Shown here: positions 1 through 5,503 of the stretch, piece after piece
Layout of the letters: each line of letters opens with the position of its first letter
Numbering within the stretch: position 1 is the stretch's first letter
NCBI GenBank assembly: GCA_915069725.1
Contig: CAJZFF010000158.1
Location: 1 to 5,503, forward strand
Length of the DNA: 5,503 nt
Source of the DNA: an uncultured Actinomyces sp.
GTDB lineage: Bacteria; Actinomycetota; Actinomycetes; Actinomycetales; Actinomycetaceae
Direction: 5' to 3'
Made by a program: the position numbers and the translations under genes
The notes under the pieces: model-generated
Told to the model about the DNA's origin: nothing
The model's input: only the letters and a program-made list of their open reading frames with translations
Database searches by the model: none

Positions 1-19
1 CAGTCGATGAGGCCAGTGG

Positions 20-1489
20 TCAGCCGGCAGTGGCGTTGAGCAGCCGCTCCCGCATGGCGTCGAAAGTGCTGGGGTCCACGATGGAGTCGGAGGGCTCGAC
101 GTCGACCAGGCGGACGCTGCGGCGCAGCACCTCGCCGCGTGAAGCCGGGTCGACGGTGCCGGTGGCCTCGAGCTGGGCGAGGATGTTGCCCAGGGCGCTG
201 GCCTCCGGTGTGCCCACGACGACGCGCCGGTTCCAGGCCGCCGCCGTCATCGCCGGAAGGAGGCTGTTACGCGCCCCGCCCCCCACCAGGTGGATCGGCG
301 AAGCTGGGTCCAGCAGGTCGCCGACGACGTCCTGCAGCCCCTGGGCGTAGGCGGCATGGGCGCAGGCGAGCGACTCGAGGATGAGCCGGACCGTCTGCGC
401 CGGTCCCTCTGGAGCGATCTTGTAGTGGAGGCGGCACCAGTCGGCGATCTTGTCGGGCATGTCACCAGGACTGGCGAAGAGCTCGTCGTCGGGGTCGATG
501 ACGACCCCGAGGGAGGGGCACTCCCCCGCCGCCTCGACCAGCGCACCGGTATCGGGCTCGTTCCAGGAGCGCTGGCACTCCTGGAGCAGCCAGAAGCCGG
601 TGAGGTTGCGCAGCAGCCGGATACCTCCGTCGGTGCGGACCTCGTTGGTCAGTCCGGCCCGCAGCGCCGCTTCATCCAGGACGGGACTGGGAACGGCGGC
701 CCCGATGAGGCTCCAGGATCCTGAGGAGATGAACAGGCGCACCTCGTCACCGGCCAGACCGAGCGCGTGGACGGCGCAGGCGGTGTCGTGCCCGCCGGGA
801 CGAACGATGGTGATCCCCTCCGGGGTCGTCCCGGCCACCGTGGCGTCGTCGACGAGCGGGGGCATCCACTCCTCGGGGATCCCGGCGGCCTGGAGCACAC
901 GCGCCGACCAGTCGCGAGCCCCGGGTGAGGCGAGCCCGGTGGTCGAGGCGATCGCCCGCCCCGCCTGCACCGGGGCCCCGAGCAGGTGGGCCACGAGGTC
1001 GGGCAGGGGCAGGAAGCGAGCCACGCGACCGATGAGGTCGGGCTCCTGCCTCAGGTCCGCGTAGAGCTGGTAGACCGTGTTGATCTGCTGGGGCAGGATG
1101 CCGGTCTCTTTCCAAGCCGTCTCCGCAGGCAGGGCCCGGTCCAGGTCCGGGGCCCAGCGGGCCATGCGCCGGTCCCTGTAGGCACGCGGGGCACGCAGCA
1201 GCTCTCCGTGGGCGTCGAGCAGGCCGTAGTCCACTCCCCAGGTGTCGATGCCGATGGAGTCGGGGACCCGCCCCAGGCGCTGCGTCGCCATGGCGATGCT
1301 CCGACGAACACCATCCATGATGCGCTCGAGATCCCAGGTGAGGGTGCCGTGGTCGTCCACCACCTGGTGGTGGAGGCGGAAGACCTCCTCGGTGCTGATG
1401 GCCCCCTGCCGGTAGGTCCCCAGGACCGCTCGCACGGAGCTGGAGCCGAGGTCAAGGGCGAGGGCGTGGTGCTCGCCGGTGCTCGTCAT
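20..1489 (-). CDS. FGGY-family sugar kinase, RhaB-like; probable L-fuculokinase
   Basis: This 489-residue cytoplasmic kinase probably converts L-fuculose to L-fuculose-1-phosphate with ATP, the middle step between FucI and FucA. FGGY signs seen: the N-terminal phosphate-binding loop with Asp13 (ALDLGSSS, 11-18), the IDTWGVD block (81-87), GGHDTA with the expected catalytic base Asp235, SSGSWSL (255-261) and the C-terminal nucleotide-site GGGARN (403-408). From memory, these blocks and the TNE...LLRNLTGFWLLQ stretch (281-303) match E. coli rhamnulokinase RhaB, also 489 residues, better than FucK. The ATG follows GGAG (1497-1500) by 7 bases and lies 12 bases after the fucI stop, so it is co-transcribed and translated from its own site. 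The family call is firm. The substrate rests on the neighbours; L-rhamnulose is the alternative. Only 19 bases follow the stop, with no visible terminator, so the operon may continue leftwards. Confidence 0.9.
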   Translation of the reverse strand: MTSTGEHHALALDLGSSSVRAVLGTYRQGAISTEEVFRLHHQVVDDHGTLTWDLERIMDGVRRSIAMATQRLGRVPDSIGIDTWGVDYGLLDAHGELLRAPRAYRDRRMARWAPDLDRALPAETAWKETGILPQQINTVYQLYADLRQEPDLIGRVARFLPLPDLVAHLLGAPVQAGRAIASTTGLASPGARDWSARVLQAAGIPEEWMPPLVDDATVAGTTPEGITIVRPGGHDTACAVHALGLAGDEVRLFISSGSWSLIGAAVPSPVLDEAALRAGLTNEVRTDGGIRLLRNLTGFWLLQECQRSWNEPDTGALVEAAGECPSLGVVIDPDDELFASPGDMPDKIADWCRLHYKIAPEGPAQTVRLILESLACAHAAYAQGLQDVVGDLLDPASPIHLVGGGARNSLLPAMTAAAWNRRVVVGTPEASALGNILAQLEATGTVDPASRGEVLRRSVRLVDVEPSDSIVDPSTFDAMRERLLNATAG

Positions 1490-1501
1490 GGCGGCACTCC
1501 G

Positions 1502-3277
1502 TCAGCGGTAGAGGGGACCGAAGGTGGCGCAGGCCCGGAAGTCGGCGCTCTCGGGCTCGGCGGTGCCGAAGGGTACCCAGGCCTTGGGGCGCAGAATCCT
1601 CTCACGCTCGACGTTGTGCATGTAGACAGGGATGCGCAGCATCGAGGCCAGGGTGATGAGGTCGGCGCCGAAGTGCCCGTAGCCGGTGGCCGTGTGGTTG
1701 GCACCCCAGTTGGCCATCCAGTCGTAGACGGAGGTGAAGGCGCCCTGGCCGGTCAGGCGCGGGACGAAGAAGGTCGTCGGCCACGTCGGGTCGGTACGGT
1801 TGACGATCTGGTCGCGCACGTCGTCGGGCAGCTCCACGGTCCAGCCCTCGGAGATCTGGAGGACCGGTCCCTGGCCGGCCACGAAGTTCAGGCGGGTCGC
1901 GGTGACGGGCATGCCGCCGGCGGTGGTGAAGTGCGTGGAGAAGCCGCCTCCGGGGAAGTACTCGCGGGTGGCGGCGTGGAAGGTGGAGGCCTTCAGATCC
2001 GCCTCGATGTCCGCCTCGGTGATCTCCCACCAGTGCTTGATGATGGGGTTGCCCTCGGCGTCCTTCTCCTCACCAGTGGCGTTGAGGGTGGTGGCTCCGG
2101 AGTTGCGCAGGTCGATGAACCCGTTCTCGGCGCGTCCCTCGAGCTTGTATCCGGTGACCCGCTCAACGGCCTCGGGGCTCCAGTAGGTGCGCACGTCGCT
2201 GAAGAGCTGGGGACGGTGAGTCAGGACGGAGTTGAAGAGCATGGCGACGGCGTTGCCGGCGTCGCCCTCCGTGGCGAAGACCTTCTCGGGCCGCTTGCCG
2301 TTCCAGTCGAAGGTGGTGTTGAGGAAGGTCTCGAGGATGTCGCCGTTGGGCTTGTAGTCCGTCCACTGACGCTGCCCCTGGAAGCCCGCCGCGATGGCGT
2401 CGTGCCCCTCGGCCTCCTCGACGAAGCCCAGCTCGGCCAGGGCGGGGTTGCCCTCCATGAGGTCGCGGCCGATGAGGAGCATCTTGATGCAGTAGTCGAA
2501 CTGCTCGTCGTACTCCTCCTGGGTGAAGCGGTTGGCCTCGGGGTTGCGGTTCTCCCCGATGGTGAGGTGCTCCCGGGCCCAGGCCAGGGCGGTCTCGTAC
2601 TCCTGGTGGTCGTAGATGCCGTGGGCGATACGGCGGTCGATCTCGATCATGTCGATGTACTCGGCGCGCATTCCCAGGTAGTCGACGAAGAACTGCTCGG
2701 GGACGCGGCAGCCGGCGATCCCCATGGAGACGGTCCCGATCGAGAGGTAGCTGCGCCCCTTCATGAGGCCGACCCCCAGGGCGGCGCGCACGTAACGCAG
2801 GATGTTCTCGACGACGTCGTCGGTCAGGCCCGAGTCGTTGGCGTCCTGCACGTCGTGGCCGTAGATGCCGAAGCAGGGGATGCCCAGCATGTTGTAGGCG
2901 GCGGCCGCGGCCGCCAGGGTCACGGCCCCGGGGCGCTCAGTGCCATTGAAGCCCCAGATGGCGTGCGGGATGGAGGGGTCGAGGTCGAGGACCTCGGTGA
3001 TGTAGTTCCAGGAGGCGGTGACGGTCAGGTCGGCGCACACGTTCTCGGTGCGGAACTGCTCCTTGCAGCGGTTGGCCTCGGCCACGCCCCCGATCGCGGT
3101 CTCGGAGACGACGCAGCGCACCGGGCTGCCGTCGGGGTAGGTCAGGCGCGAGGAAATGAGCTCGGCGACATCCTTGGCCAGCTGAGCGGTCTTGTCCTCG
3201 AGGGACTCCCTCACGCCACGACGGCGTCCGTCAATGAGGGGACGGATTCCGATGGCGGGGTAGGACGCAGCGGACAT
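1502..3277 (-). CDS. fucI: L-fucose isomerase FucI
   Basis: Cytoplasmic aldose-ketose isomerase that converts L-fucose to L-fuculose; enzymes of this family often also accept D-arabinose. The 591 residues equal the length of E. coli FucI, and the catalytic and Mn(II)-binding residues fall at the same numbers: Glu337 (ATEGDA), Asp361 (SDVRTY) and His528 (GANHTATGYGH). The usual three-part fold is expected: about 1-172, 173-352 and 353-591. Recognisable blocks include IWGFNGTERPGAV (107-119), GIYGHDVQD (137-145), SMGIAGCRVPEQFF (184-197) and FPGGGFSTHF (441-450). The ATG is preceded by AAAGGA (3286-3291) at 8 bases, a good ribosome site. It is the first gene of the leftward operon with the kinase and is divergent from fucA. 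A predicted promoter and several operator-like sequences lie in the 208 bases upstream. The frame is intact and no key residue is missing. Confidence 0.97.
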   Translation of the reverse strand: MSAASYPAIGIRPLIDGRRRGVRESLEDKTAQLAKDVAELISSRLTYPDGSPVRCVVSETAIGGVAEANRCKEQFRTENVCADLTVTASWNYITEVLDLDPSIPHAIWGFNGTERPGAVTLAAAAAAYNMLGIPCFGIYGHDVQDANDSGLTDDVVENILRYVRAALGVGLMKGRSYLSIGTVSMGIAGCRVPEQFFVDYLGMRAEYIDMIEIDRRIAHGIYDHQEYETALAWAREHLTIGENRNPEANRFTQEEYDEQFDYCIKMLLIGRDLMEGNPALAELGFVEEAEGHDAIAAGFQGQRQWTDYKPNGDILETFLNTTFDWNGKRPEKVFATEGDAGNAVAMLFNSVLTHRPQLFSDVRTYWSPEAVERVTGYKLEGRAENGFIDLRNSGATTLNATGEEKDAEGNPIIKHWWEITEADIEADLKASTFHAATREYFPGGGFSTHFTTAGGMPVTATRLNFVAGQGPVLQISEGWTVELPDDVRDQIVNRTDPTWPTTFFVPRLTGQGAFTSVYDWMANWGANHTATGYGHFGADLITLASMLRIPVYMHNVERERILRPKAWVPFGTAEPESADFRACATFGPLYR

Positions 3278-3322
3278 GGCAAGTTTCCTTTCACTGGGCG
3301 ACGATGACCAGGACCCACATCA

Positions 3323-3338
3323 ATGTGAGCGCAAACAT
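3323..3338. promoter_or_regulatory. LacI-type operator 1, over the fucI transcription start
   Basis: The 16-bp sequence ATGTGAGCGCAAACAT is a dyad, ATGTnnGCGCnnACAT, with 12 of 16 positions symmetric around a central GCGC. This is the style of LacI/GalR-family operators (compare the TGTGAGCGCTCACA core of lacO). It directly follows the predicted fucI -10 and covers the predicted start, a classic repressor position. A near copy lies at 3399-3414. The repressor gene is not in the window. Confidence 0.6.
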
Positions 3339-3368
3339 AGGATGACTCTGACCGGACGGTCATGTCAA
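3339..3368 (-). promoter_or_regulatory. Predicted promoter of the fucI-kinase operon
   Basis: Read on the minus strand, a perfect TTGACA (plus-strand 3363-3368) is followed after 18 bases by CATCCT (3339-3344). The latter matches the -10 consensus at three of six positions, including the important second A and last T. The start of transcription would fall near 3332, giving a leader of about 55 bases. The -35 is strong and the -10 is weak, so the exact start is inferred. Confidence 0.55.
3349..3362. promoter_or_regulatory. Perfect 6+6 dyad inside the fucI promoter spacer
   Basis: TGACCG-GA-CGGTCA is a perfect inverted repeat with a 2-base centre. It abuts the fucI TTGACA element and fills most of the -35/-10 spacer. 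A protein bound here would block RNA polymerase. Its sequence differs from the LacI-type sites, so it would need a different regulator if functional. I cannot name the regulator family. Confidence 0.4.
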
Positions 3369-3370
3369 GC

Positions 3371-3399
3371 ATGAAAACGAAAACGCGAAACCGTAGACA
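3371..3399 (+). promoter_or_regulatory. Weak candidate promoter for fucA
   Basis: ATGAAA (3371-3376, four of six matches to TTGACA) is 17 bases from TAGACA (3394-3399, three of six matches to TATAAT, lacking the final T). It is the best pair I could find. It gains support from mirroring the fucI side, where the LacI-type operator also begins at the end of the -10. The predicted start would be near 3406, with a leader of about 80 bases. Confidence 0.28.
3373..3391. promoter_or_regulatory. GAAAAC tandem repeat, DeoR-type operator candidate
   Basis: GAAAAC at 3373-3378 and 3379-3384 is followed by GCGAAAC at 3385-3391. On the other strand this reads as TTTCG/TTTTCG/TTTTC repeats. Several DeoR-family sugar regulators (for example AgaR, with repeated TTTC units at about 6-base spacing) bind such tandem repeats, and E. 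coli FucR is a DeoR-family protein. It lies just upstream of the fucI -35 and within the candidate fucA promoter. The A-rich run also stands out in this GC-rich sequence and might instead act as an upstream promoter element. Confidence 0.35.
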
Positions 3400-3414
3400 T
3401 GAGAGCGCCAACAT
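3399..3414. promoter_or_regulatory. LacI-type operator 2, on the fucA side
   Basis: ATGAGAGCGCCAACAT matches the operator at 3323-3338 at 14 of 16 positions in the same orientation, 76 bp away. It is itself less symmetric (10 of 16) but keeps the central GCGC and the outer ATG/CAT. Two such close copies in a 208-base divergent region support one repressor controlling both fucI and fucA. Confidence 0.55.
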
Positions 3415-3446
3415 GAGACGATGCCTCGGTACCACTTCTGACGCAA

Positions 3447-3470
3447 CGGGGCGCGCAGCGGTACGCCCCG
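3447..3470 (+). promoter_or_regulatory. GC hairpin in the fucA leader
   Basis: CGGGGCG (3447-3453) and CGCCCCG (3464-3470) form a perfect 7-bp stem with a 10-base loop. No T-run follows, so it is not a classical terminator. Its 3' arm ends at the start of the purine-rich fucA ribosome-binding stretch GGGGAAAGAG (3470-3479). It could stabilise the leader or affect ribosome access; it may also be a chance pairing in GC-rich DNA. Confidence 0.35.
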
Positions 3471-3485
3471 GGGAAAGAGCCCACC

Positions 3486-4154
3486 ATGCTTCTCAACGAC
3501 GCTCGACAGCAGATCGCCGATGCCTGCTCCCACTTGTCCGACGACGGCCTGGTCGTCGGCACCGCCGGCAACCTGTCCGTCAGGGAAGGGGACCTGGTCG
3601 CCATCACCCCCTCGGGACTGCCCTACCAGGAGATGCGCCCCGACCTGGTCGCCGTGGTCGACTACGCCACCGGCAAGCAGGTCGAGGGGCCGCTCAAGCC
3701 CGCCAGCGAGCTGGACCTGCACCTGACCGCGCTGCGGGCGACCGGACAGATGTCGGTCGTGCACACCCACTCCTATGCGGCCACCACCGTGGCCAGCCTC
3801 GAGGGCGTGAGCGCGCTCCCGGCCGTGCACTACTACATCTGCATGTTCGGTGGCAGCGACGTGCGGGTGGCCGACTACGCCATCTACGGCTCTCCCGAGC
3901 TGGCCGCCAATGTCGCCAAGGCCCTTGAGGGACGCACCGCGGCCCTCATGAGCAACCACGGCTCCGTGGTCACCGGCCCGGATCTGCCCTCCACCTATGT
4001 CCTGGCCCAGGAGCTGGAGTGGGTCTGCGAGCTCTACCTGCGCACGCTCGCCGTCGGCAGCCCCAAGATCCTCACCGACGAGCAGATCGAGGCGGTCGCG
4101 TGCAAGATCCGGGACACCGGCTACGGTCAGCACGCCCCGGCCGAGGAGGGCTGA
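3486..4154 (+). CDS. fucA: L-fuculose-1-phosphate aldolase FucA
   Basis: Cytoplasmic class II (zinc) aldolase that cleaves L-fuculose-1-phosphate to dihydroxyacetone phosphate and L-lactaldehyde. It has 222 residues, against about 215 for E. coli FucA. Seen in order: GTAGNLSVR (25-33) and TPSGLPY (41-47) for phosphate binding, catalytic Glu75 in KPASE, zinc ligands His93 and His95 (VVHTHS) and His158 (NHGS), HYY (115-117) equivalent to the E. coli active-site Tyr113 region, and a C-terminal Tyr213 likely matching the E. coli mobile-tail tyrosine. The ATG places GTAGN at the same distance from the N terminus as in E. coli. The ribosome site is only moderate (GGGGAAAGAG, 3470-3479). Related family members include ribulose-5-phosphate 4-epimerase and MtnB, but divergence from fucI and the kinase favours FucA. 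It is read away from fucI and followed by rsmD 51 bases later. Confidence 0.95.
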   Translation: MLLNDARQQIADACSHLSDDGLVVGTAGNLSVREGDLVAITPSGLPYQEMRPDLVAVVDYATGKQVEGPLKPASELDLHLTALRATGQMSVVHTHSYAATTVASLEGVSALPAVHYYICMFGGSDVRVADYAIYGSPELAANVAKALEGRTAALMSNHGSVVTGPDLPSTYVLAQELEWVCELYLRTLAVGSPKILTDEQIEAVACKIRDTGYGQHAPAEEG

Positions 4155-4161
4155 GCGCCGT

Positions 4162-4181
4162 GGCCACAGGGGACCGTGGCC
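4162..4181 (+). terminator. Short GC hairpin after fucA, weak terminator candidate
   Basis: GGCCAC (4162-4167) pairs with GTGGCC (4176-4181) around an 8-base loop, starting 7 bases after the fucA stop. No T-tract follows, so intrinsic termination is doubtful. The sequence also contains the direct repeat CCGTGGCC (4158-4165 and 4174-4181). It overlaps the predicted rsmD -35 region. Confidence 0.25.
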
Positions 4182-4198
4182 TGCCGGCCGGGTAGGGT
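4170..4198 (+). promoter_or_regulatory. Predicted leaderless promoter of rsmD
   Basis: TAGGGT (4193-4198) fits the actinobacterial -10 pattern TAnnnT and ends 7 bases before the rsmD ATG, so transcription would start at or next to the A of the start codon. Seventeen bases upstream, GGGACC (4170-4175) keeps the GAC of a -35 element. No good AGGAG-type ribosome site lies before this ATG, which agrees with a leaderless message, a common arrangement in actinobacteria. Confidence 0.5.
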
Positions 4199-4205
4199 CT
4201 TCCCC

Positions 4206-4766
4206 ATGACGAGGATCGTGTCCGGAACCGTGGGCGGCCGCAGGATCGAGGTGCCCCGCTCCGGGACGCGCCCCACCTCCGAGCGCGTCCGCGAGGCTCT
4301 TTTCGCCCGCCTGGACCACTACGGGGTGCTCGACGGCGCCCGGGTGCTGGACCTGTGCGCAGGCTCCGGCGCCCTGGGCCTGGAGGCCGCGAGCCGGGGA
4401 GCCGGCGAGGTCACGCTCGTGGACTCCTCGCGCGGTGCGTCGCAGACCTGCCAACGCAACATACGCTCACTGGGCCTGAGTGGGGTATCGGCGGTGACCG
4501 CGAAGGCGGCCACCTTTCTGGCCGGCGCGGCGGGCGCTCCGGCGGACCTGGTGCTGATCGATCCTCCCTACGAGCTGAGTGAGGAGGAGCTCACCGCGAT
4601 CCTCACCCCCCTGGTCCGCAGCGAGGATCCGTGGCTGGCGCCGCGCGCCGTCGTCGTCGTCGAGCGCTCGACGCGCTCACCGGAACCCACCTGGCCGGCG
4701 GGGCTGGAGCGCTTCGCGGACAAGCGGTACGGCGAGACCACGATCTGGTTCGCCGAGCCAGCCTGA
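4206..4766 (+). CDS. rsmD: 16S rRNA (guanine(966)-N(2))-methyltransferase RsmD
   Basis: SAM-dependent Rossmann-fold methyltransferase of 186 residues that modifies G966 (E. coli numbering) of 16S rRNA during small-subunit assembly. Motifs seen: the N-terminal RIVSGTVGGRRI (3-14), RPTSERVREALF (22-33), the SAM loop VLDLCAGSGALGLEAASRGA (47-66; the usual DLFAGSG carries Cys for Phe), acidic Asp73 for the SAM ribose (LVDSS), and the catalytic DPPY (119-122). The ATG at 4206 is chosen over an in-frame ATG at 4176 because the family's conserved N terminus begins there and a TAnnnT -10 lies 7 bases upstream. It is on the same strand as fucA, 51 bases away, but probably has its own promoter. It ends tail-to-tail with recG, with 34 bases between the stops. 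Confidence 0.94.
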   Translation: MTRIVSGTVGGRRIEVPRSGTRPTSERVREALFARLDHYGVLDGARVLDLCAGSGALGLEAASRGAGEVTLVDSSRGASQTCQRNIRSLGLSGVSAVTAKAATFLAGAAGAPADLVLIDPPYELSEEELTAILTPLVRSEDPWLAPRAVVVVERSTRSPEPTWPAGLERFADKRYGETTIWFAEPA

Positions 4767-4800
4767 GCCAGGGACGCTCCTCGGCCCGTGCCCCGGTGCT

Positions 4801-5503
4801 TCAGGCTCTTTCGAGGAAGGCCTGGGACTCCTCATCGAGGCGCTCGACGATCGCTGCGGCCAGGGCCCGGTGGTCGCTCAGCTGAGGATCGGCGGCCACG
4901 ATCCGCTCGGCCTGACGCCTCGCGGTGGCGATGAGGCGGGCATCGCGGGTCACGCGCAGAAGGTCCAGCCCGGAGGTGCGCCCCGACTGCGAGGCCCCCA
5001 GGACGTCACCCTCGCTGCGCAGCTCGAGGTCGGCCTCGGCCAGCGCGAATCCGTCCGTGGTGGAGGCGAAGGCCTTGAGCCGGTGGAAGGCGGTGGAGCC
5101 GACCTGTGCACCGGTGACCGCCACGCACAGGGACGGCCTGCTGCCACGTCCGACCCGCCCGCGCAGCTGGTGGAGCTGGGACAGTCCGAAGCGCTCGGCG
5201 TCCAGGATGACCATCATGGAGGCCTCAGGCACGTCCACCCCCACCTCGATGACGGTGGTGGACACCAGGACCGGGGTGGCGCCCGAGGCGAAGTCGGCCA
5301 TGGCGGCCGCCTTGTCCTCACCGCTCATGCGTCCGGTGAGGCTCCCGACGCCGATGCCCCCCAGAGCGGGTTCACCCTCCAGTCGCTGCCTCCAGTCCTC
5401 GACGGCGGCCAGCGGGCGGTCGGGATGCGAGCCGTCTCCCTCCTCCGCGAGCGCCTCCTGCCCCGGCCCGTCGTCGGTATCGACGGCCGCCGCGCCGTCC
5501 ATC
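4801..5503 (-). CDS. recG: ATP-dependent DNA helicase RecG, C-terminal part (gene continues beyond window)
   Basis: Superfamily 2 helicase that remodels stalled replication forks and branched recombination intermediates. About 233 C-terminal residues are visible. The open frame reaches the window edge, and the Met codon at 5500-5502 is internal, not the gene start. Numbered from that Met: GSLTGRMSGEDKAAAM (53-68), motif V STTVIEVGVDVPEAS (81-95), AERFGLSQLHQLRGRVGRG with motif VI (102-120), and the RecG-specific C-terminal block TDGFALAEADLELRSEGDVLG (149-169), which includes the translocation (TRG) region. The wedge domain and helicase motifs I-IV lie outside the window. An acidic, Gly/Ala-rich stretch before GRM (about 4-30) is longer than in E. 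coli; such inserts occur in actinobacterial RecG. The frame is intact. It converges on rsmD and no clear terminator is seen between them. Confidence 0.96.
   Translation of the reverse strand, partial: MDGAAAVDTDDGPGQEALAEEGDGSHPDRPLAAVEDWRQRLEGEPALGGIGVGSLTGRMSGEDKAAAMADFASGATPVLVSTTVIEVGVDVPEASMMVILDAERFGLSQLHQLRGRVGRGSRPSLCVAVTGAQVGSTAFHRLKAFASTTDGFALAEADLELRSEGDVLGASQSGRTSGLDLLRVTRDARLIATARRQAERIVAADPQLSDHRALAAAIVERLDEESQAFLERA

Noticed and set aside
1..19. Start of another gene downstream of the kinase
   Set aside because: No start codon with a ribosome site is visible on the minus strand in these 19 bases; any next gene lies outside the window.
986..3307. A 773-residue open frame on the plus strand, antisense to fucI and the start of the kinase gene
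   Set aside because: It is a shadow of GC-rich coding sequence: composition dominated by Val, Gly, Leu, Asp and His, no recognisable domain, and it runs straight across the fucI-kinase junction while the opposite strand encodes two clear enzymes.
3316..3327. CACAT-CA-ATGTG inverted repeat upstream of fucI
   Set aside because: A short 5-bp dyad that overlaps the stronger LacI-type operator; probably incidental.
3324..3339. CRP/GlxR-type site (TGTGA half-site)
   Set aside because: The second half does not match TCACA; the GCGC-centred LacI-type reading fits much better.
3362..3928. Plus-strand frame overlapping fucA in another phase
   Set aside because: Arg/Gly-rich frame-shifted reading of fucA with no family resemblance; the fucA frame carries all catalytic residues.
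3360..4454. A 364-residue open frame on the minus strand across fucA and the start of rsmD
   Set aside because: It lies opposite two well-recognised genes, has Gly/His/Val/Asp-rich shadow composition and no domain.
4176..4766. Longer rsmD starting at the ATG at 4176
   Set aside because: The ten extra residues are not part of the RsmD N terminus, and the predicted -10 would lie inside the coding region.
4767..4817. Bidirectional terminator between rsmD and recG
   Set aside because: Only a 6-bp pairing (TCCTCG with CGAGGA) over a 28-base loop was found, with no T-tract in a suitable position.

Overview
This GC-rich window looks like chromosome from a high-GC Gram-positive actinobacterium, plausibly an Actinomyces-like member of Actinomycetaceae. 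The genus is an inference from protein flavour and base composition, not from a search. All five genes recognised are ordinary metabolic or housekeeping genes. No mobile element, CRISPR array, tRNA, rRNA or defence system is visible.

Region 1 (20-4154) is an L-fucose utilisation locus arranged as a divergon. On the minus strand, fucI (L-fucose isomerase, 3277 to 1502) is followed 12 bases later by an FGGY-family sugar kinase (1489 to 20). On the plus strand, fucA (L-fuculose-1-phosphate aldolase, 3486-4154) is read the other way. Together they form the phosphorylating route: L-fucose to L-fuculose (FucI), to L-fuculose-1-phosphate (kinase), to dihydroxyacetone phosphate plus L-lactaldehyde (FucA). 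The kinase resembles rhamnulokinase (RhaB) more than enterobacterial FucK, so its substrate is assigned from context. No transporter, mutarotase, lactaldehyde reductase or regulator gene lies inside the window.

Region 2 (3278-3485) is the 208-base divergent control region and the most informative part of the window. It holds two nearly identical 16-bp LacI-type operators (14 of 16 positions shared, 76 bp apart). One covers the predicted fucI transcription start and the other sits in the fucA direction. Between them are a perfect -35 element for fucI, a perfect 6+6 dyad filling most of the fucI promoter spacer, and a GAAAAC-type tandem repeat like DeoR-family binding sites. A 7-bp GC hairpin lies directly before the fucA ribosome binding site. 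This suggests coordinated control of both arms by a LacI-family repressor and perhaps a second regulator.

Region 3 (4155-5503) carries rsmD (16S rRNA guanine-N2 methyltransferase, 4206-4766, plus), which appears to have a leaderless promoter. Converging on it across a 34-base gap is the C-terminal part of recG (4801 to beyond 5503, minus). recG and rsmD usually point the same way in actinobacteria, so this tail-to-tail order suggests a local rearrangement at or near the fuc locus.

I found no previously undescribed system. The notable items are regulatory architecture and gene order.
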